From Pseudomonadota bacterium (GTDB lineage Bacteria > Pseudomonadota > Alphaproteobacteria > Caulobacterales > Caulobacteraceae), in NCBI GenBank assembly GCA_023451375.1, contig JAEXZS010000078.1, positions 62,001-126,000 on the forward strand: a stretch of DNA of 64,000 bases. Reading direction: 5' to 3'. The translations under genes and the position numbers were made by a program. The notes under the pieces are model-generated. The model worked only from the letters and a program-made list of their open reading frames with translations. It ran no database searches and was not told the origin of the DNA. Shown here piece by piece: positions 44,771-53,300 of the stretch (position 1 is the first letter of the stretch; each line of letters starts with the position of its first letter).

Positions 44771-45565
44771 ATGAGCCTTCTGGCCAGACTCGCGCCTCAT
44801 CTTCCGTATGTCCGTCGCTACGCGCGCGCCCTCACCGGGGACCAGGCGACGGGCGACAACTACGTGCGCGTGGCGCTCGAGGCGCTGGCCGCCGGAGAGC
44901 AGCAGCTTTCGCCGGATATGACGCCGCGCGTCGCGCTCTATCATGTGTTCCACGCCATCTGGGTCTCCACCGGCGCTCGGCTGGAAGACACCAGCGGGGT
45001 TGAGGCCCGCGACGACGCCTCGCGCCGCCTGCTGCGCATCGCCCCGCGCTCGCGCCAGGCCTTCCTGCTGACCGCGCTTGAGGGCTTCACCCCCTCCGAG
45101 GCCGCCCAGATCCTGTCGGCGGACCCGCGCGAGGTCGAGCGCCTGATCGGCGAGGCCCAGTCGGATATCGACGCCGAACTGGCCACCGACGTCCTGGTCA
45201 TCGAGGACGAGGCCATCATCTCGGCCGACATCCAGAGCCTGGTGAAGGAGCTGGGCCACCGCGTGACCGGCGCGGCCACCACCCACGACGAGGCCATTGA
45301 CGCCGTCGCCCGCCACAAGCCGGGCCTGGTGCTGGCCGACATCCAGCTGGCCGACGGCTCCTCGGGCATTGATGCGGTCAAGGACATCCTGAAGAGCATG
45401 GACGTGCCGGTGATCTTCATCACCGCCTTCCCCGAGCGCCTGCTGACCGGCGAGCGTCCGGAGCCGACCTTCCTGATCACCAAGCCGTTCCAGCCGGAGA
45501 CGGTGAAGGCGGCGATCAGCCAGGCGCTGTTCTTCCACCCCTCGCGCCAGAAGGAAGCGGCCTGA
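44771..45565 (+). CDS. phyR: PhyR stress response regulator (sigma-like / receiver fusion)
   Basis: A 264-residue anti-anti-sigma factor. Residues 1 to about 125 mimic an ECF sigma factor (LPYVRRYARALTGDQATGDN, then SRQAFLLTALEGFTPSEAAQ). Residues 138-255 form a receiver with acidic cluster IEDE (144-147), phosphoacceptor Asp190 in LADIQLADG, Thr218 and Lys238 in ITKPF. Phosphorylation opens the protein so the sigma-like part binds NepR and frees EcfG. It is divergent from nepR-ecfG-phyK and followed by a terminator. All key residues are intact. Confidence 0.97.
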   Translation: MSLLARLAPHLPYVRRYARALTGDQATGDNYVRVALEALAAGEQQLSPDMTPRVALYHVFHAIWVSTGARLEDTSGVEARDDASRRLLRIAPRSRQAFLLTALEGFTPSEAAQILSADPREVERLIGEAQSDIDAELATDVLVIEDEAIISADIQSLVKELGHRVTGAATTHDEAIDAVARHKPGLVLADIQLADGSSGIDAVKDILKSMDVPVIFITAFPERLLTGERPEPTFLITKPFQPETVKAAISQALFFHPSRQKEAA

Positions 45566-45593
45566 TCCGCGTCTCCGAAGGCCTGAGTTGAAG

Positions 45594-45625
45594 AAACCCC
45601 GGAGCCGTGGCTCCGGGGTTTTTCC
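45594..45625 (+). terminator. Terminator after phyR
   Basis: AAACCCCGGAGCC (45594-45606) pairs with GGCTCCGGGGTTT around GT, followed by a T tract. It isolates phyR from the convergent gene at 45640. Confidence 0.92.
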
Positions 45626-45639
45626 TTGTCGCGTCGGCC

Positions 45640-45990
45640 TCAGTTCGAGGGCTGGGTCGGGGCGTTGACGTTCGGCGTCTCGCCGGTGGGCGCCGGTTGC
45701 GACTGACCCGACGCGGTCGTCGGCGCATCGGCGGCAGGCGGCGTGGCGGCGTCGCCCTGGAACGCCTGGGCGTCCACGGCCTGGTCGCCGTCGTTGGCGT
45801 TGGTCTGGGAGAAGCCGCCCTGGCTGACGAACCACAGGCCGAGCAGCACGACCGCCGCCGCGCCCGCCGAGACGATCAGCAGCCAGAGGATGCGCACCCC
45901 AGGCCGCCCCTGGCGCGTGTACTGGGCCTCGACCGGGCGGCCTTCGCGCACCGCGTCGGCCGACTTGCTATGGGGGTCTTGATGGGTCAT
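45640..45990 (-). CDS. Hypothetical single-pass membrane protein under EcfG control
   Basis: A 116-residue protein starting MTHQDPHSKSADAVREGRPV, with one membrane helix (ILWLLIVSAGAAAVVLLGLW, about residues 43-62) and a periplasmic Ala/Pro/Thr-rich low-complexity tail. No family is recognised. An exact EcfG promoter lies 37 bases upstream, and the gene sits between phyR and the small RNA locus. An envelope role in the stress response is likely from this context but is not shown by sequence. Confidence 0.82.
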   Translation of the reverse strand: MTHQDPHSKSADAVREGRPVEAQYTRQGRPGVRILWLLIVSAGAAAVVLLGLWFVSQGGFSQTNANDGDQAVDAQAFQGDAATPPAADAPTTASGQSQPAPTGETPNVNAPTQPSN

Positions 45991-46027
45991 GTCGGGCTCC
46001 CGCCGCTGTCTTCGCTTCGACAGGTTG

Positions 46028-46052
46028 AACGCCGCCCTGGCTTGGCCGTTCC
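46028..46052 (-). promoter_or_regulatory. EcfG promoter of the gene at 45640-45990
   Basis: GGAAC (46052-46048) and CGTT (46031-46028) on the minus strand, separated by exactly 16 bases. Confidence 0.85.
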
Positions 46053-46090
46053 GAGTCCCCGCGCCGTTCGAAAAAATCGTCCTCGTCTCC

Positions 46091-46115
46091 GGAACCCCCT
46101 TCACCGGGCGCCGTT
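46091..46115 (+). promoter_or_regulatory. EcfG promoter of a small RNA
   Basis: GGAAC (46091-46095) and CGTT (46112-46115), separated by exactly 16 bases. No protein-coding gene follows before the terminator at 46210-46237. It is back to back with the promoter at 46028-46052. Confidence 0.82.
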
Positions 46116-46120
46116 ATCGG

Positions 46121-46237
46121 CAGTGCGGAGGCGGCGACGCCCCCCGACTTGAGATTGGCTTTCAGCCGATCTGTCGCCTCCGCGCCTCATTCTCGATGAT
46201 GCCACTCCCAAGGCGGCCCTCATGGGCCGCCTTTTTC
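46121..46237 (+). ncRNA. Candidate EcfG-dependent small RNA, GsrN-like
   Basis: A perfect EcfG promoter (46091-46115) predicts a start near 46121, and a rho-independent terminator ends at 46237, giving a transcript of about 117 bases with no plausible open frame. GCGGAGGC-GGC-GAC (46125-46138) can pair with GTCGCCTCCGC (46173-46183), with a three-base bulge. The loop holds a run of six C (46140-46145) and a small GGCT/AGCC hairpin. Caulobacter GsrN is likewise a stress-sigma-controlled RNA with a 5' C-rich loop and a 3' terminator stem; it binds G-rich leaders such as that of katG. The gsrN identity is inferred from this plan. Confidence 0.65.
46210..46237 (+). terminator. Terminator of the small RNA
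   Basis: AAGGCGGCCC (46210-46219) pairs perfectly with GGGCCGCCTT (46224-46233) around TCAT, followed by TTTCTTT. No plus-strand protein gene ends before it, as phyR has its own terminator 600 bases earlier. Confidence 0.9.
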
Positions 46238-46311
46238 TTTGCGGGCCCGCTCGACCGGGCCGATCGCTTCGCTACTATGCGTCTCGAATAAAAACCCATG
46301 GGAGAGAAGGC

Positions 46312-47331
46312 ATGGCCCGAACCAATCGTCAGTGGGTGTTGCGTCAGCGGCCGAAGGGTCTGATCCAGGACGGCGACCTGGAGCTGGTCGAGAGCCCGAT
46401 CCCTGACCTGAAGGATTCCGAGGTCCTGGTCCGCACGGTCTATCTGTCGCTGGACCCCACCAACCGCACCTGGATGAATGACGCGGAAGGCTATCTGCCC
46501 CCGGTCGGGCTTGGCGAGGTGATGCGCGGCCTGACCCTGGGCGTGGTCGAGGACAGCCGCTCGGAAAGGTTCAAGACCGGCGACGTGGTCATGCCGATCT
46601 CCGGCGGCTGGGCCGACTACGCGGTGGTGCCGGAGACCGGTCTGCGGCCCGTCCATCGCGCGCCGGGCCTGCCGCTCACGGCCAACATGTCGGTCCTGGG
46701 CATGACGGGCCTGACCGCCTACTTCGGCGTCACCGACGTGCTGAAGGCCAAGGCCGGCGAGACGCTGGTGATCTCGGCCGCCGCCGGCGCCGTGGGCTCC
46801 ATCGCCGGCCAGATCGCCAAGCAGCGCGGCGCGCGTGTCATCGGCATCGCGGGCGGACCGCAGAAATGCGCTTGGCTGACCGACGAGCTCGGTTTCGACG
46901 CCGCGGTCGACTACAAGAACGAGGACGTGGGCGAGGCGCTGGACCGCTTGGCGCCGGACGGCGTCGACCTGAATTTCGAGAACGTCGGCGGCGACATCAT
47001 GATCGCCGTGTTCAACCGTCTGAAGGTGCATGGCCGCATGGCGGTGTGCGGCCTGGTGTCTTCCTACAACGCGACCAAGATGCCGCCTTCGCCGAACTTC
47101 GGCCGGATCATCACCCACCGCCTGAGCATCCAGGGCTTCTTGGTGCTGGACTACGCCCACCGCGCCAAGGAGATGGTCGCGGAGATGGGGCCGTGGCTGG
47201 CCGACGGCAGGGTGAAGTGGAAGGTCCATGTCGATGACGGCCTGGAAGGCGCCGTCCAATCGCTGAACCGCTTGTTCACCGGCGATCACGACGGCAAGCT
47301 GCTGGTTCGCGTCTCCGAAGAACCGGCCTGA
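46312..47331 (+). CDS. NADP-dependent oxidoreductase (CurA-type MDR family)
   Basis: A 339-residue medium-chain reductase lacking the structural zinc site. VYLSLDPTNRTWM, MRGLTLGVVEDS, the nucleotide-binding ISAAAGAVGSIAGQIAK, and VDLNFENVGGDIM are typical of the leukotriene B4 dehydrogenase / curcumin reductase group, which reduces the double bond of alpha,beta-unsaturated carbonyls with NADPH. GGAGAGAAGG precedes the ATG at 46312. It opens a run with the MaoC-like gene 14 bases downstream. Substrate unknown. Confidence 0.92.
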   Translation: MARTNRQWVLRQRPKGLIQDGDLELVESPIPDLKDSEVLVRTVYLSLDPTNRTWMNDAEGYLPPVGLGEVMRGLTLGVVEDSRSERFKTGDVVMPISGGWADYAVVPETGLRPVHRAPGLPLTANMSVLGMTGLTAYFGVTDVLKAKAGETLVISAAAGAVGSIAGQIAKQRGARVIGIAGGPQKCAWLTDELGFDAAVDYKNEDVGEALDRLAPDGVDLNFENVGGDIMIAVFNRLKVHGRMAVCGLVSSYNATKMPPSPNFGRIITHRLSIQGFLVLDYAHRAKEMVAEMGPWLADGRVKWKVHVDDGLEGAVQSLNRLFTGDHDGKLLVRVSEEPA

Positions 47332-47345
47332 AGGACCGTCTGCCC

Positions 47346-47753
47346 ATGAGCGATCCGCTGCACGTCCATTTCGAGGATCTGGAGGTGGGGCAGGTCGTTC
47401 CGCTGGGCGCCTGCGCCGTCGACGACACGGCGCTGGACGCCTTCGTCGAACGCTTCCAGCCGGGCTGGGACACGGCCTACGGCGCGCCCGACGCCCTGGT
47501 CTACGTGCTGTGGAGCCGGCTGGCGGCGGACAAGGCCTCGGGCTGGGCTCAGACCAAGGTGCTGGCGGTGGACGGCCTACGTTACATGCGCAACCCCCCG
47601 GCCGGCGAACTGCTGCGCGGCCGAATGACGGTGATGGGCAAGGACCCGGTCGGCGACGAGAAGGGCATCGTCATCGCCTCCCACGACCTGCTCGACGAGG
47701 CCGGACGGCTGGTCTTCTCCTGCCTGACCCGCGCGCTGTTCTCCCGGCGATGA
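47346..47753 (+). CDS. MaoC-like hot-dog-fold protein
   Basis: A 135-residue single hot-dog domain (FEDLEVGQVVPLGACAVDDTALDAF, split here by the limit of quoting). The late segment resembles the MaoC dehydratase family, though the usual D-x4-H catalytic motif is not obvious, so activity is uncertain. It lies between an enoyl-type reductase and a FAH-family hydrolase, consistent with degradation of an acyl or aromatic acid. Confidence 0.8.
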   Translation: MSDPLHVHFEDLEVGQVVPLGACAVDDTALDAFVERFQPGWDTAYGAPDALVYVLWSRLAADKASGWAQTKVLAVDGLRYMRNPPAGELLRGRMTVMGKDPVGDEKGIVIASHDLLDEAGRLVFSCLTRALFSRR

Positions 47754-47757
47754 GCCG

Positions 47758-48015
47758 ATGAGCGACGAACTGGACGCCATGGCCCGGGAAGAACTGGACG
47801 CCGCCTGCGCCCTGCCGTTCGCGGACATCCGCAAGGTGACCCCTTGGGGCGACAGCTTCACCGGCTTCGCCCCTTCGGGTCGCGAGGTGGAGGTGGAGCG
47901 CCGCTATCTCTGGGCGGTCGAGCCCAAGGGCGCGGTGGTGGTGGAGGTCGAGGTGCGCGATCCCGCCGCCCGCGACGGCGCCGAGGCCCGGGCCCTGCTT
48001 CTGGCCCCCGACTGA
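47758..48015 (+). CDS. Hypothetical protein
   Basis: An 85-residue protein starting MSDELDAMAREELDAACALP, then DIRKVTPWGDSFTGFAPSGREVEVERRYLWA, which looks like a small folded alpha/beta domain. It starts five bases after the MaoC-like stop and is cotranscribed with its neighbours. I do not recognise the family. Confidence 0.75.
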   Translation: MSDELDAMAREELDAACALPFADIRKVTPWGDSFTGFAPSGREVEVERRYLWAVEPKGAVVVEVEVRDPAARDGAEARALLLAPD

Positions 48016-48036
48016 AATTCGGTCTAGGCCAGGGGC

Positions 48037-49056
48037 ATGAAACTCGCCTCGCTCAAGCACGGCCGCGACGGCCGCCTCGTGGTCGTCTCGGACGACCTTC
48101 ACTGGTTCACGGACGCCTTCCTGGTCGCCCCGACCCTTCAGGCCGCCTTGGACGACTGGGACCGCTGCGAACCCCAGCTGCGCGCCTTGGCCGAAAGCCT
48201 TGAGCACGAAGCGGTGCCGCGCGGGCGCTTCCATGAGCGCGAGGCCGCCAGCCCCCTGCCGCGCGCCTATCAGTGGGCCGACGGATCGGCCTATGTGAAC
48301 CACGTCGAGCTGGTGCGGAAGGCGCGCGGCGCCGAGATGCCCGAGAGCTTCTGGACCGATCCCCTGATGTACCAGGGCGGCTCCGACGGCTTCCTGGCTC
48401 CTCGGGATCCGATCCCGCTGGCGGACCCGGCCTGGGGCTGCGACCTGGAAGCCGAGATCGTGGTCGTCACCGGCGACGTGCCCCAGGGCGCGACGCGGGA
48501 GGAGGCGCTGGCCGCCATCCGTCTCGTCGGCCTGGTCAACGACGTCTCTCTGCGCAACCTGATCCCGGCCGAACTGGCCAAGGGCTTCGGCTTCGTCCAG
48601 TCCAAGCCCGCCAGCGCGCTGTCGCCGGTGCTGGTCACGCCCGAGGCGCTGGGCGACCGCTGGAAGGACGGCAAGCTGCACGGCGAACTGACGGTTCAGT
48701 TGAACGGCCAGGACTTCGGCCGAGCCGACGCCGGGGTCGACATGACTTTCGACTTTGGGACCCTCATCGCCCACCTGGCCAAGACCCGGTCGCTCTGTGC
48801 CGGCACGATCATCGGCTCGGGCACTGTCTCCAACCGCGACGCCGATGGCGGGCCGGGCAGGCCGGTGGCGGAGGGCGGCCTGGGCTATTCCTGCATCGCC
48901 GAGGTCCGCACGGTCGAGACCCTGCTGCGGGGCAAGGCCGAGACCCCCTTCCTCGCCCACGGCGATACGGTGCGGATCGAGATGCTGGACGACCGCCATC
49001 ATTCGATCTTCGGCGCGATTGAACAGAAGGTGCAGCCGCCTTCGGCCCGGGACTGA
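48037..49056 (+). CDS. Fumarylacetoacetate hydrolase family protein
   Basis: A 339-residue FAH-family enzyme. Metal-binding residues are in WGCDLEAEIVVVTGDV (the E-x-E pair), and NDVSLRNLIPAELAKGFGFVQSKPA and GTIIGSGTVSN are typical of the fold. The family hydrolyses C-C bonds in diketo acids, for instance fumarylacetoacetate in tyrosine breakdown. No other tyrosine pathway gene is visible here. It ends the run begun by the oxidoreductase at 46312. Confidence 0.9.
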   Translation: MKLASLKHGRDGRLVVVSDDLHWFTDAFLVAPTLQAALDDWDRCEPQLRALAESLEHEAVPRGRFHEREAASPLPRAYQWADGSAYVNHVELVRKARGAEMPESFWTDPLMYQGGSDGFLAPRDPIPLADPAWGCDLEAEIVVVTGDVPQGATREEALAAIRLVGLVNDVSLRNLIPAELAKGFGFVQSKPASALSPVLVTPEALGDRWKDGKLHGELTVQLNGQDFGRADAGVDMTFDFGTLIAHLAKTRSLCAGTIIGSGTVSNRDADGGPGRPVAEGGLGYSCIAEVRTVETLLRGKAETPFLAHGDTVRIEMLDDRHHSIFGAIEQKVQPPSARD

Positions 49057-49110
49057 GCCTCAAGCGGACGCTGGACGCCGCCTCCGTCCTTGTGGCATGA
49101 GGCGGGCTAC

Positions 49111-49195
49111 GCGGGCGTGGTGAAATTGGTAGACGCGCCGGACTCAAAATCCGGTATCGAAAGATGTGTCGGTTCGAGTCCGACCGCCCGCACCA
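49111..49195 (+). tRNA. tRNA-Leu (CAA anticodon)
   Basis: An 85-base tRNA. Acceptor arms GCGGGCG and CGCCCGC pair, then discriminator A and encoded CCA. The D-loop TGGTAGACGC, anticodon loop CTCAAAA with CAA, a long class II variable arm, and T-loop GGTTCGAGTCC are all present. It decodes UUG. Confidence 0.97.
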
Positions 49196-49207
49196 GATCG
49201 TTCCGGA

Positions 49208-50275
49208 TCAATCCGCGCCGCCGTGGCGCGCCTTCCAGGCCGGATAGTCCTGCTCCAGCAGTTTGCGCGGCCAGTCGCCGACATAGCGGTAGCCGACGCG
49301 CCGCTCGCGCTCGACGCCCGACAGGTCGTAGTGGACCACCGATTCTCGGTCGACGAAGATCGGTCGGTCCGTCTCCAGTTCATAGAAGCGGGCCCACAGC
49401 GGCGCGGCTCCCGGCTTGGGGACCAGTCGCTCGTCCAGCCGACCCTCCGCGTCGGTGAAGCGCTCCAACGCCACGTCGTGCAAGGCGACGCGCCCTAGCC
49501 AGGCGACGGCCCCGTCCACGGCGGCGACGATGCGGGGCGAGGGCGTGTCCAGGCCCATCAGGAAGCGCGCCACGCCCACCGTCTCCGCCCCCGACAGCGA
49601 GGGCGGCTCGTATCGGCGGCCCCAGGCGGGCGACAGGGTCTGCTCGTCATGCTGGGCGCACCAGCCGGTGGGGACGCCCTCGTGCATCACTTGGGTCCGC
49701 AGGATCACCTCGACCCCGCGCGAGACCGCGTCCGCGGCCGCTTGGCGCTGCCGGGCGTCGGTGAAGGCGTAGGGCTCCGCACCGGCGGCCACGTCCTGCA
49801 GCAGGCTCAGGACCCGGACCATGGCGTCGTCATTGAAGGTGATGCGGTCGTAGTAGCCGCCCCGCAGCGGGTAGAACTGCGGCCAGCCGCCGTTCGGATA
49901 TTGCGCCTCCAGCAGATAGGCCAGGCCGCGGTCGAAGGCGGCGCGGTAGCTCGGCTCGCCGGTCGCCGCGATCATGCGCGCCAGGAAGGCCATCGGCAGG
50001 GTGGTCGCGTGATTGTCGATGGTGTTGGCCAGCCGGGCATCGGGCCGGGCCGGCGGCGGCTCGGACAAGGGGGTGTTCTTGGGCCAGCCCCCCTGCGGCG
50101 ATTGATGGGCGATCACTCTGTCCGCCGCCTCTCGCGCCTGGGCCGAGGCGTACCAGGTCGGCGCCTGAGCCAAGACGCTGCTGTTCCAGGCGACGGGAGG
50201 CTCGGCCCGGGCCTGGCTGATGGAAGGAAGGAGCAGGAGCGTGGCGGCGAACGCCAGGGCGGCAACGCGTGGCAT
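49208..50275 (-). CDS. PL10-type pectate lyase (copy 1)
   Basis: A 355-residue secreted lyase with a signal peptide (ALAFAATLLLLPSISQARA). Its sequence follows the PelA/PL10 family: SPQGGWPKNTPLSE, NTIDNHATTLPMAFLAR, NGGWPQFYPLRGGYYDRITF, NDDAMVRVLSLL, and GWCAQHDEQTLSPAWGRRYE, where Asp and Arg residues bind calcium and abstract the proton. It cuts polygalacturonate by beta-elimination. It is downstream of the TonB receptor on the same strand, behind a terminator hairpin. Confidence 0.92.
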   Translation of the reverse strand: MPRVAALAFAATLLLLPSISQARAEPPVAWNSSVLAQAPTWYASAQAREAADRVIAHQSPQGGWPKNTPLSEPPPARPDARLANTIDNHATTLPMAFLARMIAATGEPSYRAAFDRGLAYLLEAQYPNGGWPQFYPLRGGYYDRITFNDDAMVRVLSLLQDVAAGAEPYAFTDARQRQAAADAVSRGVEVILRTQVMHEGVPTGWCAQHDEQTLSPAWGRRYEPPSLSGAETVGVARFLMGLDTPSPRIVAAVDGAVAWLGRVALHDVALERFTDAEGRLDERLVPKPGAAPLWARFYELETDRPIFVDRESVVHYDLSGVERERRVGYRYVGDWPRKLLEQDYPAWKARHGGAD

Positions 50276-50286
50276 GGTCAGGTCCC

Positions 50287-50318
50287 AAGAAAAAGGGCGC
50301 CGCGAGAACGCGGCGCCC
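50287..50318 (-). terminator. Terminator between the TonB receptor and the PL10 gene
   Basis: On the minus strand GGGCGCCGCG pairs perfectly with CGCGGCGCCC around TTCT, followed by TTTTTCTT. It lies 12 bases before the PL10 start, so read-through would set the level of the lyase. Confidence 0.85.
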
Positions 50319-50364
50319 AGGAGGTGACAGTCGTCCTTGGGGAGGGCGCTGTCATTCAGGGAGA

Positions 50365-53300
50365 TCAGAAGGTGAAGCGGGCGCCGACGAAATACTGGCG
50401 GCCGGTGCTGGCGTAGTTCTGGATGACCGGATCCGCCTGATAGGCCCAGCGGGTGTCGGTCTGGTTGGTCAGGTTCAGCGCCTCCGCCGTGATGGTGACG
50501 TTGTCGGTGACCTTGTAGGTGAAGGCCGCGTCGACGTTCAGCGTCTCTTCCGAGCCGATGAAGTCGTTGATCAGCGGCGAGTCGCACTGGCCCGGATCGC
50601 AACCCCCCGACGCCAGCGGATAGGTCGTCTGATAGCCCGCGCGATAGGCCGCCGAGACCCGCGCGCTCCACGTGTCGTCCTCGTAGAAGACCGTGGCGTT
50701 GAAGGCTTCCGGCGAAGCGCCGAGGAAGGGCGCGGTGCCGGTGAGGTTGCGTGCGGGGTCGAGGATGTACTCCAGCTCGGACTCGATCTTCGTGTAGTTG
50801 GCCAGAACACCCAGATTGTCGAAGGGCGACGGCAGGAAGGTCATGTTCTGCTGATAGGCGATCTCGAAGCCCGACAGGCTGCCGCCCGGCGCGTCATTGT
50901 ACTGGCGCACCTGGAAGGCGGAATCGGCGTCGATATAGGCCCGACGGCTGTCCGAAGCCTGGTCGACCAGCCCGTCATAGGCGGCGCGCAGGTTGGCGAT
51001 CTGCTCGGCGTCGAACAGTTCGCTGAGGCGCCCTTCGCGCAGGACGACCTGCGGGAAGCTCTCGATCTCCTTGTTGAAGAAGGCGAACGAGAGCAGGGCG
51101 TCGCGGGCGAAGTACCATTCGACGTTGAAGTCCAGGTTGGTCGCGCGGAACGGCTTCAGCTTGGTGTTGCCCAGGGTGATGCTGGCGTTAGAGCCGTCGA
51201 ACTCGGCAGGGGCGCCGGCGACGCCGACCGGCACGGTGAAGGACGTCACGCCCGGCTGCAGCGCCATCATTTGCGGACGCGCCATGACCTTGGCGGCGGC
51301 GAAGCGCAGGATGAGCTTGTCCGTGACTTCCCACGCCAGGTTCAGCGAGGGCAGGGTGTCGTTGTACTCGTTGTCGTTCTGCACCGGGCGGCCGCTGGGC
51401 GATCGGCCGCGGGACTCGACGCTCGTCTCCGCCCGACGGATGCCGGCGTTGCCGCGCAGATCGCCCATGAACAGCGGCAGGTTGAAGTCCATTTGTCCGT
51501 AGTAGGACAGGCTTTCCTCATCCACCCAGAAGGTGTTGACGCCGCCGTTGCGCAGGTCCGACAGACGCCAGTCGCCCCACTCGTTGATGCAGTCGCAGTC
51601 GAAGCCGAAACGGTTCTGGAACGCCTGAAGGTTGGGCACGAAGAACGAGGTCGGCATGCCGTCCGGCACATCCAGCCCGTCGCCCCAGTCGACGACCTGC
51701 CCCATGTCGGCCACCGTCGTGGCGTCGGCCAGCCCCGTGTTCACCCCTTCCAGGAGGCTGGGGTTCATGGTGTCGCCGATCAGGCGTTCGTAGCGGGTGT
51801 AGTAGAAGTCGAACTTCCGCTTGCCCACGCCGAAGCGCAGGGTGACGTTGTCGTTGTAGTCCCAGCGGAAATCGACCTTGGCGGTCTGGTAGCCGTTCTC
51901 CGTGATGGTGCGGTAGTGCCGCAGGGCCGAATAGCCCTTCACGAAGTTCCAGTTGTCGGGATTGGCGACGTCGAAGCCGAAGTCCATGAACGGCATCTCG
52001 CCGCCGCCGCTTTCGTCATAGACGAAATAGTCGTTGCCTTCGACGCCCTGGCCGGAATCGAGGCGGATGAAGTCCGCCAGCAGGCCCGTGTTGACGTTGC
52101 TGGATTCCGAGTCGCCGACCAGCAGCGACATGGCGAACCGATCACTGAAATCGTGCTCGATGTTGATCGAGTTCTGCCGGAACTCGGTGGTGTAGCCGCC
52201 CTGATCGACCGCCGATCGCATGTCGACGTTGCCCAGCACCAGGTAATCCGCGTTGGCCCCGGTTTCGCTGAGCCCCGCGTCGATCAGCCGAACCGACGGC
52301 CGCCCGATGAACGCCCCGCGCATCGCCAGGAAATCAGGATGGGGAACGTAGCCGACCGATCCCGGCTGATTATAGTAGTCATAGACGTCGAGGTTGTTCG
52401 GGTTGAAGCTGCCGGCGCCCGCCGGCAGGTTCTGGTTCGTCGCGCCCGGCGCGGTGGTGAAGATGGGCGTGTTCCCGTACAGCGACTGGCCGCAGTCGAT
52501 GGGGTCACGGAACTCCGTGGCCGCCTGGGTGGTGCAGTTGGCGTAGGCGCCGCGTCGATTGGCGTAGCTGTTGTTCGCCGCGCTGGCGGTCGGGAATGTC
52601 TGATAGCTGAAGGCCGTCAGCGTCCGGTTGCCGTTTGTGTTGTTGCGGTTCAGGCCGACGGGGCCGATCTGGTAGTTGGTCGAGACCTGCGTCATCTCGG
52701 AGTAGAGATTGTCGAAGTTGACCGTCGTGTTGGGGGTCGGTCGCCATTGCCCCGACAGGGTGACGCCCAGACGCTCCTGCTCGACCTCGCGATGGTTCAG
52801 GGTCGAAAGGGCGGGAATCCGCACCAGCGATCCGCGCGTGCCGCCGCCGTTGATCAGGGCGTAGGCTTCGGGATCTGATCCGATCAGGTATCCGAGCGCC
52901 TCGGGATTGGTCACCCGCGGCAGCGCGGTCGCCGGGTTGGTGCCGATCGGCAGGGCGAAGCCCTGGTGGTCGCCGGCGGCGTTGGCCCCCACGTTGTTGA
53001 AGGTCGCACCGCGATAGGTGTAGTCGGAGGAGCCGACGCCGCGGGTGTAGCTGTCGATCGACTGCTTGCGCTCATTGTAGGCGACCGAGCCCAGCAGGCC
53101 GAACTCGCCGATCTTGCTCTCCCAGCGGTCGGAGGCCAGGGCGGCGATGCGGGGATTATGGCTGCCGCCGTTCTCGTAGTAGGCGTCCTGCAGGGTCAGG
53201 GCCAGGCGGTGCTCGCTGAAGTCGAACGGACGGCCGGAGATCAGGTCGACGGTGGCGCCCAGCGACCCTTCGTCCGTCACGGCGTCGGCCGACTTCTGCA

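Noticed and set aside
45989..46291. 100-codon plus-strand frame over the small RNA locus
   Set aside because: It runs through a terminator, has no ribosome-binding site, and its translation is Arg-rich without features. The promoter-terminator pair fits a non-coding RNA better.
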